NCBI RefSeq assembly: GCF_903944925.1 | Contig: NZ_CAJATU010000158.1 | Span: forward strand, 123,676 to 187,675 | Reading direction: 5' to 3' | Source of the DNA: an uncultured Rhodopila sp. | GTDB taxonomy: Bacteria; Pseudomonadota; Alphaproteobacteria; Acetobacterales; Acetobacteraceae | DNA length: 64,000 nucleotides | Shown: positions 41,366-48,423 of the stretch, piece by piece | How positions within the stretch are numbered: the stretch's first letter is position 1 | Layout: each line of letters opens with the position of its first letter | The notes under the pieces: generated by a model | The model's database searches: none | Seen by the model: only the letters and a program-made list of their open reading frames with translations | Told to the model about the DNA's origin: nothing | Position numbers and translations under genes: made by a program

Positions 41366-41770
41366 ATGCGCCCCGTTCGGCTTGCGCGGATTGCGGCGGA
41401 AGCCGAGGGCGTTCGTCTGCGCGGCCTGGCCACCCGGATCGCGACCCGGGTGGTCCTGGCCGTGGTGGCGCTGGTGTTCATCATCGGCGCTATCGCATTC
41501 GCGCACGTCGCAGCGTGGTATGAGATCCGCATTGCCCTGGACCAGACCTTTCTCGTCACCACCGGTATCATGGGCGGGGCGGACCTGCTCATCGCGTTCG
41601 TATTAGCGCTGCTGGCCAGCCGTTCACGCCCGAGCCGGGTGGAGCGCGAAGCACTCGATGTCCGCCGCAAGGCGATTGAGGGCATCTCCGGCACACTCAG
41701 CGTAACCCAGATGCTGATACCGGCATTGCGTCTGATGGCCAACATGCGGCGAACTGCACGCCGCCGCTGA
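41366..41770 (+). CDS. Small inner-membrane protein, holin-X-like
   Basis: 134 residues with two hydrophobic segments (about 27-51, VVLAVVALVFIIGAIAF, and 64-87, TTGIMGGADLLIAFVLALL) between basic ends. This architecture resembles the Actinobacterial holin-X/phage holin superfamily proteins that often follow DUF883 genes in proteobacteria. It shares a transcript with the DUF883 gene (3 bp gap). The tail LRLMANMRRTARRR is strongly positive, expected on the cytoplasmic side. Role unknown; a lytic function is not implied. Confidence 0.72.
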   Translation: MRPVRLARIAAEAEGVRLRGLATRIATRVVLAVVALVFIIGAIAFAHVAAWYEIRIALDQTFLVTTGIMGGADLLIAFVLALLASRSRPSRVEREALDVRRKAIEGISGTLSVTQMLIPALRLMANMRRTARRR

Positions 41771-41890
41771 TCGCAGCGGTGTTCCGCCGAGGGCCGATGC
41801 ACTCGACAGCGAGGCCTGCAGCCAGTACGAACGCCTATCGGCAGAGGGCGCCGCGTGTTGTCCATGCGCTCGCCGAGGGACGGGCGCAGG

Positions 41891-42901
41891 ATGGCGGATA
41901 AATTCGATATCTGGCTTGCCGGTGTCCTGGACGCCGGGACTGATCCGGTTGCCGGGCTTCGGCAGGCCAGACTGCTCGATCCTTCACCGGATTATGGCGA
42001 CATCGCGCGCACGACTGCCAGCCTGGTGGAGCGGACCGGACTTTTGGGACTCGCCAGTGTGTGGGGCGGCCCGCAACTCGCCGGCCGCCACTTCCTCGGC
42101 TTCGGCACGGAGGCGCAACGCGCCGAGTGGCGCGGCCGGGTGCTCGCCGTGGCGATTTCCGAGCCGAACGCCGGGGCGCATCCAAAGCTGCTGACCACGC
42201 GGGTTGACCCTGTCCCGGGCGGATTCCGTATTACCGGCCGGAAGGCGTGGGTGACCAATGGAGCGTCCGCCGACGCGATCATCGTCTTCGCCATTGCCGC
42301 GCACGAGGCAGGCCGCAAACGCTACAGCGCGTTCATCGTCCCGCGCGACTCCACCGGCCTGACGATTGCGGAAATGCCCGGCTTCCACGCGTTGCGTCCG
42401 TCGCGCCACTGCCAGATGACCCTGGACGGATGCGAGGTCACCGACAGCGCCATGCTCGGTGATCCGGGTTCAGCCTACGATCGCATGGCGATGCCGTTTC
42501 GCGATATTGAGGATGCCGTCGGCACCTTCGCCACCCTCGGCGCGCTGCGCCATGCCATCGGGCTGTTCGCCGGCACCCATGGTGAGGACCAGGCGGAAGC
42601 CTTGGGTGCGATCGCCGCGTTGACCGCCGTGTTCGCGGCGGCAGCCGAGACGGTGGTCGCCTCGCTGGATGCCGGCCAATTCGGCATCGGAGACGCGACG
42701 CTGGTGGGGCTGCGGGTGTTGGCAATCGACACCGTCTCCCGGCTGCGCGCGCTGCAACCGGCCACCGGGACGCGAAGCCACCGTCTCGCCGCCTTGATCG
42801 CGGATTTGGACGCAACATTGTCCGTTGCGCGGGGTCCACGACTGGCGCGGCAGCTTCACCTCGGCACAGTCGCGCTTCGCGGCGCGAAATTGCCGGCATG
42901 A
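41891..42901 (+). CDS. Divergent acyl-CoA dehydrogenase-like protein
   Basis: 336 residues from ATG 41891 (ATG 41864 in frame is possible). The middle part is clearly the acyl-CoA dehydrogenase beta domain: AVAISEPNAGAHPKLL, GGFRITGRKAWVTNGASADAIIVFA and SAFIVPRDSTGL. The N-terminal helical domain is short, and the C-terminal domain lacks the usual R-x-FG segment, the GGxGY motif and the catalytic Glu seen in the enzyme at 12737. It may bind FAD and a thioester but use another base, or be non-catalytic. It overlaps tag by 4 bp (ATGA), so it is translationally coupled to a DNA repair gene. Confidence 0.75.
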   Translation: MADKFDIWLAGVLDAGTDPVAGLRQARLLDPSPDYGDIARTTASLVERTGLLGLASVWGGPQLAGRHFLGFGTEAQRAEWRGRVLAVAISEPNAGAHPKLLTTRVDPVPGGFRITGRKAWVTNGASADAIIVFAIAAHEAGRKRYSAFIVPRDSTGLTIAEMPGFHALRPSRHCQMTLDGCEVTDSAMLGDPGSAYDRMAMPFRDIEDAVGTFATLGALRHAIGLFAGTHGEDQAEALGAIAALTAVFAAAAETVVASLDAGQFGIGDATLVGLRVLAIDTVSRLRALQPATGTRSHRLAALIADLDATLSVARGPRLARQLHLGTVALRGAKLPA

Positions 42902-43470
42902 TCGTTTCGCGCTGCCACTGGGCCGAAACCGCCGATACCGTGATGCAGGCTTATCACGACACCGAATGGGGCGTACCTCACCATGACGATCGGGCTCTGT
43001 TCGAATTGTTGAGCCTTGAAGGTGCCCAGGCGGGATTGTCCTGGCGCACCGTCCTCAGCCGCCGGGATGCCTACCGAGCCGCCTATCACGGTTTTGATAT
43101 TGGACGGGTCGCGGCCATGACGGACGCAGAACTGGAGGTTTTGCTGGCGGAGTCGCCGCTGATCCGCAACCGGTTGAAGATCTTCTCCGTCCGCGGCAAT
43201 GCCCTGATTGCGCGGGACGTCGTTGCTCGGCACGGTAGCCTGGACCGCTATCTGTGGGCCTTCGTCGGAAACGCGCCGATTCGCAACGCCCGGACTGAGC
43301 GCAGTGAGGTGCCCGTGACGACGCCGGTTTCCGACGCCATGAGCAAGGCGCTGAAGAAAGCCGGCTTCCGTTTCGTCGGCTCGACCATCTGCTACGCGTT
43401 CATGCAGGCGACCGGGATGGTGGACGATCATCTGGTTACCTGCTTCCGGCATGCGGCGGAGACGCGTTGA
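42898..43470 (+). CDS. tag: DNA-3-methyladenine glycosylase I
   Basis: Base-excision repair enzyme removing 3-methyladenine from alkylated DNA. 190 residues, usual length. RCHWAE then AYHDTEWGVPHHDD at the N-terminus, FELLSLEGAQAGLSWRTVLSR for the helix-hairpin-helix fold, and DDHLVTCFRH at the end. The zinc ligands of the family map to Cys6, His20, His178 and Cys182. ATG 42898 overlaps the preceding gene; the stop overlaps the mmcB start (TGATG). Confidence 0.95.
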   Translation: MIVSRCHWAETADTVMQAYHDTEWGVPHHDDRALFELLSLEGAQAGLSWRTVLSRRDAYRAAYHGFDIGRVAAMTDAELEVLLAESPLIRNRLKIFSVRGNALIARDVVARHGSLDRYLWAFVGNAPIRNARTERSEVPVTTPVSDAMSKALKKAGFRFVGSTICYAFMQATGMVDDHLVTCFRHAAETR

Positions 43471-43961
43471 TGGAGCAGGCGCATCGGCCGGTGGAGATCA
43501 CCGGCTTCCCGGAGCGTACTGCGTGCATTCGCCGGGCCGCCGCCCGGCTGTGCCTGCGGCTGGGTTGGGCGCCGCTGCACGAGGTCAGGCTGGCGAACGG
43601 GCGGCGCGCCGACATCCTGGCGTTGCAGCCGGGCGGCGGGTTCGTCTGCATCGAGGTGAAATCGGGCCTGCGCGACTACATGGCGGACGAGAAATGGACG
43701 GAATACCAGCCGTTCTGCGATCAGTTCTGCTTCGCCGTCGATACCGATTTCCCCCGCCAAATCCTCCCTCCTGAGATCGGCTTGATCGTCTGCGCCGGGC
43801 TGGAGGCGGATATGCTGCGCGAGCCGGTGCCGGTTCGTCTTCCGGCAGCCCGGCGCAAGGCCCTGCTGGAACGCTTTGCCTGGCTCGCCGCAGGACGACT
43901 GGCCGCCATGGAGGACCCGATGGGCGTGGCCGCCCTGGCGTTGGGCTTGAACGAGGACTGA
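43470..43961 (+). CDS. mmcB: MmcB family DNA repair protein
   Basis: 163 residues, PDDEXK-nuclease-like protein first linked to damage tolerance in Caulobacter. The nuclease-like core is visible: RRADILAL with Asp48, then FVCIEVKSGLRDY with Glu62 and Lys64. Family blocks DEKWTEYQPFCDQFCFAVD and FPRQILPPEIGLIVC follow. The start is ATG 43470 sharing one base with the tag stop. The pairing of tag and mmcB suggests a small alkylation/DNA damage operon. Confidence 0.92.
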   Translation: MEQAHRPVEITGFPERTACIRRAAARLCLRLGWAPLHEVRLANGRRADILALQPGGGFVCIEVKSGLRDYMADEKWTEYQPFCDQFCFAVDTDFPRQILPPEIGLIVCAGLEADMLREPVPVRLPAARRKALLERFAWLAAGRLAAMEDPMGVAALALGLNED

Positions 43962-43966
43962 CCGCC

Positions 43967-44395
43967 TTACCGTGCAGCGGATGTCGATCCCGGCGGGGCA
44001 CGCTCCGGCAACCAGACATCGGTCCAGCCCGATCCTCCGGCGTTCGGATTGTTGGTCCTGACCTCGGTCCTGCCTTGGGCTTTCCGTTGTATTACCGTAA
44101 TAGGTGTGCTTGCGCGCATGATCTGGCAGCCTATGGGGCCGCCGACGGCTTCACCGCGATGGCGCGCGGCGAGACGGTCGAGGTCGTCCTCGGTGCGACA
44201 CAGCACCGCGCCCGCTTCCAGCCGCGGCCAGGCTTGCAGGGGACCTTTAACCTCCGGTGGACCGGGCGGGGGCTTTTTGACCAGGAGACCGGGGGCTTCG
44301 AACTTCACATTGCTGTCGGTTGGGGGCTGTGCCATCGCACCGGCCGCGATCACCAGCACGCCAGCCACGGCGGACAGACTTCTTAACGGGGACAT
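43967..44395 (-). CDS. Secreted hypothetical protein
   Basis: 142 residues from ATG 44395 (the adjacent ATG 44398 is equivalent); AGGA lies 5 bases upstream of the former. The N-terminus SPLRSLSAVAGVLVIAAGAMA is a Sec signal peptide with cleavage at AMAQ. The mature part is small, proline-rich (KKPPPGPPEVKGPLQAWPRL) and has a VLCRTEDDLDRLAARHRG segment and CQIM, two cysteines that could pair. I do not recognise a family. The long upstream extension of the same frame to 44554 is not protein-like. Confidence 0.65.
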   Translation of the reverse strand: MSPLRSLSAVAGVLVIAAGAMAQPPTDSNVKFEAPGLLVKKPPPGPPEVKGPLQAWPRLEAGAVLCRTEDDLDRLAARHRGEAVGGPIGCQIMRASTPITVIQRKAQGRTEVRTNNPNAGGSGWTDVWLPERAPPGSTSAAR

Positions 44396-44398
44396 CAT

Positions 44399-44675
44399 TT
44401 TCCTGGCGTTCGTTCCAAAGGCCGCGTCTATGCGTCGAACCGGGCTGCGGGGCAAGCTATTCCCGGTTGGCGGATAGCGGGAAAATTGGATGGCGAATAG
44501 CTGAGGGCCGCAGGATCCGGCCTCATGCGACGGCGGCGTGGAGCAGGCTGTCACAAGTGACGATCACTGCCGTCGAGCTCTGTCATGAAGCGGGACCGGT
44601 GATGCGCACTCGGCCGCCAAGGCAATCCTACGCGGCCATGCTGTTGCGACCCCGGACCGGCAGAATCGGCCGCTG
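44399..44675. other. Non-coding stretch at the left edge of the toxin-antitoxin island
   Basis: About 280 bp holding the promoter region of the secreted-protein gene on its left and no gene that I can support. From 44676 onward the sequence resembles that at 46289, so the duplicated block begins at its right edge. Confidence 0.5.
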
Positions 44676-44746
44676 TCCGTCGTGCGTTTCGGTACGAAAG
44701 CGGCATCGACGCAGGGGCGGCCAGCTTTTATGTATCGAGTTGTTAA

Positions 44747-44752
44747 TATAAT
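44747..44752 (+). promoter_or_regulatory. Perfect -10 box of the mazE copy A promoter
   Basis: TATAAT exactly, 8 bases before the ATG of the broken mazE-like gene. No good -35 hexamer is seen at 16-18 bases. The corresponding place in copy B reads tgtcgatatggag and lacks the box, so the two copies have diverged in their promoters. Confidence 0.4.
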
Positions 44753-44759
44753 GCTGAAC

Positions 44760-44977
44760 ATGCAGGTTCTGGTCAAGAAATGGGCAGTGCCTCGGTTCGC
44801 ATCCCCGCCGCGGTGATGGCAGCCGCCAAGCTGTCGCTCGACCAGCCCGTGGACATCCCCGAGAAAGGCGGGCGCGTGATCATCGAGCCGCTACTGGAAC
44901 CGGCGTTTAGTCTCGAGGATCTGCTTGCGGCGGTCACCGATGAGAATATCCACGAAAAAGCCGACTTCGGCAGGCTG
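44760..44977 (+). pseudogene. MazE-like (AbrB fold) antitoxin, frameshifted
   Basis: Starts MQVLVKKW like the intact copy at 46374, then four bases of the codons for GNSA are missing, and the frame shifts to SVRIPAAVMAAAKLSLDQPVD, GRVIIEPLLEPAFSLEDL and LAAVTDENIHEKADFG. Without the deletion it would be about 80% identical to the intact antitoxin. The shifted frame then runs without a stop into a DUF4160 fragment. No mazF follows. Confidence 0.82.
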
Positions 44978-45088
44978 GCCAGCAATGCCGGCTTTGTTGC
45001 TCATGATCTTGGTGGCATACTACGTCTGGTCCGGCACCATCAACCGCGGCTTCCTGAGGCTTGGCATGAGTTTTTCGGCACGGGCTGA
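44972..45088 (+). pseudogene. C-terminal fragment of a DUF4160 protein
   Basis: Residues RLASNAGFVAHDLGG, ILRLVRHHQPRLPEAWHEFFG match the end of DUF4160 proteins, which typically close with LA-x-SAGF, a helical segment and W-x-E-x-FG. It is joined in frame to the mazE remnant. DUF4160 genes usually precede DUF2442 genes, and a DUF2442 remnant follows directly, so the original order is kept. Confidence 0.65.
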
Positions 45089-45272
45089 GGGCGCCGATAT
45101 CCGGGTTCGCGATGTCTCGATCAGCGAGGACGAATTGTCGGTCGCGCTGACGGGCGCACGATCACCGTGCCCCTGGCCTGGTGTCCGAGGCTGGAAGCGG
45201 CGGCCGCGGCGCAGCGTGCTCACTGGGAGAGGACTGAGCACCGAACGTCTTCTACGGCCAGGCCAGAGGCGT
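45066..45272 (+). pseudogene. DUF2442 protein, frameshifted and internally deleted
   Basis: Begins at ATG 45066 (MSFSARAEG) and ADIRVRDVSISEDELSVAL is nearly identical to the copy at 46945. Four bases are then missing, the frame shifts (TITVPLAW becomes visible in another frame, followed by CPRLEAAAAAQRAHWE), and about 40 bases of the middle are deleted before LSTERLL. Confidence 0.8.
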
Positions 45273-45304
45273 GCGCTCGCCCACCATGCCGGGCGGCTAC
45301 GCCT

Positions 45305-45485
45305 CGGCGGCCATCGATTTCCGGGCTACAGCTAGATCGCGCCGTGTGTAGGTTCATCCACAGCTCCGCGCCGGGGCCGAACCGGTGCGCCAGCAGCAGC
45401 GCCGTCTCTGCAGTGATGCCGCGTGATCCGTTGATGATGGACGAAATGCGGTCACCCGATCCGCGCCGAACGGGCGATCGTTCAA
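45305..45485 (-). pseudogene. HigA-type HTH antitoxin remnant
   Basis: GDRISSIINGSRGITAETAL and LLAHRFGPGAELWMNL match the second half of the HigA/VapI HTH domain. Right after NLHT the frame breaks: the expected yDLxVAR part (RRDLAVARKSMAAEA) is in a neighbouring frame. The first helix of the HTH is missing and no HigB toxin is next to it. It ends against the stop of the HEPN pseudogene. Confidence 0.72.
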
Positions 45486-45487
45486 GA

Positions 45488-45886
45488 CTACCGCGTGCGC
45501 ATCCCATACCTGTCGCCAAAAAGTGCAAGGAAGTCGCGAGCTGCGTTAATCGCTTCGCTGGCTTCCTCAGGTGACGGCACAATCGTTTCGTCATAGCCGG
45601 CGGCGGTTCGCTCGTCCTTCACCTGGTTGAAGGCTTTCCCGGCGGCCCGCAGGGTGTCGTCCATGTCCTGGACCAGCAGTCGGAACTGCTGGATGACCGC
45701 ATCGTGCCGCTTTGGCGCCTGGCCTCACGCTTGAAACAAGACCGCTCGGGCGGCGTGGAACATGGCGTAGTAGCTGGAGTGGATAACGGCCATCGGCGAG
45801 GCATCTGCATCTTGCGCCGATGCCTCCCGCAGATGCGCCTCGGCCTTCTGCCAGGATATTGCTGCCCGGCCGGGATCGGAGGTCAC
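45488..45886 (-). pseudogene. HEPN-domain toxin of a MNT-HEPN pair, interrupted by TGA
   Basis: GTG 45886 overlaps the MNT stop as GTGA. The frame reads RAAISWQKAEAHLREASAQD, then SPMAVIHSSYYAMFHAARAV, the signature of PF05168-type HEPN proteins, and LFQA, then TGA (45725-45727 on the plus strand). Beyond the stop the same frame continues with GQAPKRHDAVIQQFRLLVQD and INAARDFLALFGDRYGMRTR to a TAG at 45488. So one in-frame stop, not a frameshift, separates the two halves of an otherwise normal 132-residue protein. Confidence 0.8.
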
Positions 45887-46230
45887 AGGATTTCCACGCC
45901 GTCGCGGAGGATGTCCTCGGCCGACTCCGGCGCCCGCCGCCCGTTGGGCTGAAAATAATCCGAGGGCAGCGGGATCGGCCGGATGTAGAAACCGCTCAAG
46001 ATGTGGTCATAGGCGAGGTCGGAGAGAATGCGCCGGATGCGCTGGCGGTCCGAGAGATCGCGGACGACGACGGCGATATCGTAGTCGCTGCCGGCGTGTG
46101 CCTGGTTGCGGGCGCGGGAGCCGAACGGGATCATTCTCTCCATCCCTGGCAGCGAGCGCTGAACGTCGCGTCTGTAGGCCGCGAGGCGGGAGGCCGCCTG
46201 TTCGGGGAGGATTTCGGTTGCCGACCTCAT
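45883..46230 (-). CDS. Minimal nucleotidyltransferase (MNT) antitoxin-like protein
   Basis: 115 residues, ATG 46230. The nucleotidyltransferase core is intact: FGSRARNQAHAGSDYDIAVV with Gly37-Ser38 and the metal-binding Asp49 and Asp51. In HEPN-MNT (HepT-MntA) systems the MNT partner AMPylates and so silences the HEPN RNase. The MNT gene comes first here, and its partner carries an in-frame stop, so this may be an orphan antitoxin. Confidence 0.85.
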   Translation of the reverse strand: MRSATEILPEQAASRLAAYRRDVQRSLPGMERMIPFGSRARNQAHAGSDYDIAVVVRDLSDRQRIRRILSDLAYDHILSGFYIRPIPLPSDYFQPNGRRAPESAEDILRDGVEIL

Positions 46231-46373
46231 GGCTTTGCCGGTTTGTGTCTCTGGCGCATGACCGGGGTGATAGCACGTACCGCCGGTGTATGTCGCGCGT
46301 CTCGCCGCGAACCTCGCATCGACGCCGCGCCGGCCGCCTTCTATGTATCAACATTGTCGATATGGAGACGCGG

Positions 46374-46616
46374 ATGCAGGTTCTGGTCAAGAAATGGGGC
46401 AACAGCGCGTCGGTTCGCATCCCCGCCGCGGTGATGGAAGCGGCCAGGCTGTCGCTCGATCAGCCTGTGGACATCCGCGAGGAAGGCGGGCGGGTGATCA
46501 TCGAGCCGATACGGGAACCGGCGTTTAGCCTGAATGACCTGCTTGCGGCGGTCACCGATGAGAATATCCATGCAGAATCCGATTTCGGCCCGCCGGTCGG
46601 CAAGGAACTGCTGTAG
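46374..46616 (+). CDS. mazE: MazE-like antitoxin (AbrB/SpoVT fold)
   Basis: 80 residues from ATG 46374 with GGAG 6 bases upstream. The start MQVLVKKWGNSASVRIP is the swapped-hairpin AbrB DNA-binding fold; the C-terminal acidic part EPAFSLNDLLAAVTDENIH is the segment that wraps the toxin. The stop is immediately followed by the GTG of mazF. Autorepression of the operon is expected from the family. Confidence 0.9.
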   Translation: MQVLVKKWGNSASVRIPAAVMEAARLSLDQPVDIREEGGRVIIEPIREPAFSLNDLLAAVTDENIHAESDFGPPVGKELL

Positions 46617-46955
46617 GTGGCTCGGGGTGGTTTTGTTCCGGATGCGGGCGATATCGTCTGGCTCGACTTCGATCCGCAGACCGGGCACGAACAGCCCGGG
46701 CGCCGGCCTGCCGTGGTGCTCAGCCCCGCGGCTTACAATGGCCGGATCGGCTTGGTGGTGTGTTGCCCAGTGACGACAAAGATCAAGGGGTATCCGTTCG
46801 AGGTGCCGCTGTCGGGGTTGCCGCCTGCCGTGGTGTTGGCCGATCAGGTGAAGAGCCTGGATTGGCGGATGCGCGGGGCGACCCGGAAAGGTGCGGCAAC
46901 CCGGGGGGAGATGGCGGTTATCAGGGCGAAGATCCGGGCGCTGATTGGGACGTGA
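46617..46955 (+). CDS. mazF: MazF/PemK family endoribonuclease toxin
   Basis: 112 residues with GTG start directly abutting the mazE stop. PDAGDIVWLDFDPQTGHEQP and GRRPAVVLSPAAYNG are the beta-barrel core with the substrate Arg, followed by CPVTTKIKGYPFEVPL and VVLADQVKSLDWRMRGA, which carries the conserved Ser/Asp region. No lesion seen, so this is a complete toxin-antitoxin pair. mRNA sequence specificity is unknown. Confidence 0.92.
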   Translation: MARGGFVPDAGDIVWLDFDPQTGHEQPGRRPAVVLSPAAYNGRIGLVVCCPVTTKIKGYPFEVPLSGLPPAVVLADQVKSLDWRMRGATRKGAATRGEMAVIRAKIRALIGT

Positions 46956-47274
46956 CGGTGGGCGTTGGAATACCAGGAGGCATGGCAGGAGTTTTTCGGT
47001 TCAGGGCGGAGGCGCCGATATCCGGGTTCGCGATGTCTCGATCAGCGAGGACGAACTGTCGGTCGCGCTGATGGATGGGCGCACGATCACTGTGCCTCTG
47101 GCGTGGTATCCGAGGCTGGAAGCGGCGACCGCGGCACAGCGTGCTCACCGGGAGATGGCGGGTGCCGGCTATGGCATTCACTGGCCCGAACTGGATGAGG
47201 ACCTGAGCACCGAAGGTCTTCTGGCCGGAGCGCGGGCACCGGCCGGTTCGGCCGGGTGGCGGTCACCGCGGTAG
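46945..47274 (+). CDS. DUF2442 domain protein
   Basis: Open frame of 109 residues; the DUF2442 domain is ADIRVRDVSISEDELSVALM, DGRTITVPLAWYPRLEAA, and GIHWPELDEDLSTEGLLAG. The only start in frame is TTG 46945, inside the end of mazF; the first 20 residues are not part of the domain, so the true start or coupling is uncertain. DUF2442 genes usually pair with DUF4160 genes, here reduced to a short tail at 46965-47006. Suggested roles in the literature are toxin-antitoxin-like; nothing here proves it. Confidence 0.72.
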   Translation: MGRDGGRWNTRRHGRSFSVQGGGADIRVRDVSISEDELSVALMDGRTITVPLAWYPRLEAATAAQRAHREMAGAGYGIHWPELDEDLSTEGLLAGARAPAGSAGWRSPR

Positions 47275-47381
47275 CGACCGCTCGGCAAGCGGTCATAGGC
47301 CACTCCGAGCGCGCCATCGGACGCCGTCCCACCTTGGCGAACACGGCTATTCCGAGCCTGCTCCTCGACCTGTCAAAATGA

Positions 47382-47410
47382 TTGCCAGCCTGTAGCTACC
47401 ACGCTAGTAA
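47382..47410 (+). promoter_or_regulatory. Possible sigma-70 promoter of the Abi-like gene
   Basis: TTGCCA at 47382-47387 and TAGTAA at 47405-47410 with a 17-base spacer. If used, the transcript would start right at the hairpin at 47415 and give a 110-nt leader before the start codon at 47528. The -10 box is poor. Confidence 0.3.
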
Positions 47411-47414
47411 CAAA

Positions 47415-47438
47415 AAAGGCACCCGCGAGGGTGCCTTT
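47415..47438. terminator. Perfect 10-bp hairpin with A-tract/T-tract
   Basis: AAAGGCACCC, loop GCGA, GGGTGCCTTT. On the minus strand it is followed by a T-run and looks like an intrinsic terminator; on the plus strand it is followed only by TTTCACTT. No minus-strand gene is found to its right that would need it, so it may act as a 5' hairpin or attenuator of the Abi-like gene. Confidence 0.65.
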
Positions 47439-47527
47439 CACTTGGGAAGCCAGGAATCCGCCACCCGGAGGTGACTGCCGATTGTGCCCCGACTTTTCGC
47501 CGCCAGACTTGGGGTAGAAGGCTGCCG

Positions 47528-48337
47528 ATGTCAAGGTTCTTGACGGATGCGGACGTCGCGGCCATCACAGTCTTGCTTTCTCCTGAGCGATTGGCGGCGC
47601 TCGTGACGTTGACGGGATCGACCCGCGTGGCCATCGAGCTACACCAGCAGACCCTGAACGTAGGCGCCAGCCTGATGAACGTCATTGCCAATGTGGAATT
47701 GGCGCTGCGCAATACTGTCTGCGAAAACCTGGCGGCGCATTTCGGCTCTCCCGGATGGCTGACCCATCCGCCCGCACCGTTTCAGTGGCGGGAGGCCGAG
47801 AGCGATAACGCCCGGAAAGCACTGGAGAGTGCCCGGCGGTCCGCATACTCGAACTTGACGCAGGCGGAGAAATCCGCCCTCGATGCGAGGGCTTTTCCGG
47901 TCGGCCGAGCGGCTGATACCTCCCATCTTCAGCGCGCGGCTCGGAGACGCCGTGAAATCAGTGTGCCGAACGGCAAGATCATCGCCGAGTTGACATTCTA
48001 TTTCTGGAAACGGCTTTACAGCCCTGACTATGAGCACTCGCTCTGGCGCACGACGCTGAAGCGGACCTTTCCGAACAAGCGCGTGAAGCGGGCGGAGGTC
48101 GCGGACAAGCTGGAACACATCTATCAGGCGCGGAATCGGTTGGCCCATCATGAACCGGTCTTGCACAAGCGCTTCCACGACACGGTCGCCGCAATCCGGT
48201 TTCTGACCGAGAACATGGGGGTTTCGGCTCCGGCTTTGGATACCCCGCTGGCGAAGCTGATTGCCCCCGACCTGGACCGGGTGACGGAGCAGGCGCGGCA
48301 GCTTCATGATCGGCTAGGGTCTTTCCGATCGGTTTGA
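47528..48337 (+). CDS. Abi-like (AbiD/AbiF family) abortive infection protein with HEPN RNase motif
   Basis: 269 residues from ATG 47528 with AGAAGG 7 bases upstream. The family pattern is present: TLNVGASLMNVIANVELALRN-like N-terminal helix ending ELALRN, a middle TFYFWKRLYS segment and the C-terminal IYQARNRLAHHEPVL. Arg202-x4-His207 (RNRLAH) is the HEPN RX4-6H motif used for RNA cleavage. Members defend against phage by shutting down the infected cell. It stands alone among broken toxin-antitoxin genes and has no internal lesion. Confidence 0.88.
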   Translation: MSRFLTDADVAAITVLLSPERLAALVTLTGSTRVAIELHQQTLNVGASLMNVIANVELALRNTVCENLAAHFGSPGWLTHPPAPFQWREAESDNARKALESARRSAYSNLTQAEKSALDARAFPVGRAADTSHLQRAARRRREISVPNGKIIAELTFYFWKRLYSPDYEHSLWRTTLKRTFPNKRVKRAEVADKLEHIYQARNRLAHHEPVLHKRFHDTVAAIRFLTENMGVSAPALDTPLAKLIAPDLDRVTEQARQLHDRLGSFRSV

Positions 48338-48423
48338 ATTTTCGTGCCGCGCCGTCTTCACCCTCCCGGTCTGGGGTGTGGGGCGCCTTGATTGCGCATG
48401 TGTCACCAGATATATGACCGGGA

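Larger units (their letters stand above)
44676..45272 (+). repeat. Copy A of a duplicated mazE/DUF4160/DUF2442 block (damaged)
   Basis: Direct duplicate of 46289-47274. Both copies share the promoter side, the mazE-like gene, a DUF4160 tail and a DUF2442 gene, with clear nucleotide similarity. Copy A has 4-base deletions in mazE and in DUF2442 and lacks mazF; copy B has mazF and has lost most of DUF4160. Confidence 0.8.
46289..47274 (+). repeat. Copy B of the duplicated mazE/DUF4160/DUF2442 block (mazEF intact)
   Basis: Pairs with 44676-45272. Similarity starts about 85 bp before mazE, covers mazE fully, resumes at the DUF4160 tail (LEYQEAWQEFFGSG in one frame, 46965-47006), and continues through DUF2442. 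The mazF gene (46617-46955) sits where copy A has the DUF4160 segment. Confidence 0.78.

Noticed and set aside
47404..47712. Minus-strand open frame over the Abi leader and start
   Set aside because: No domain; explained as antisense of the Abi gene. It leaves the terminator-like hairpin without a gene to its right.
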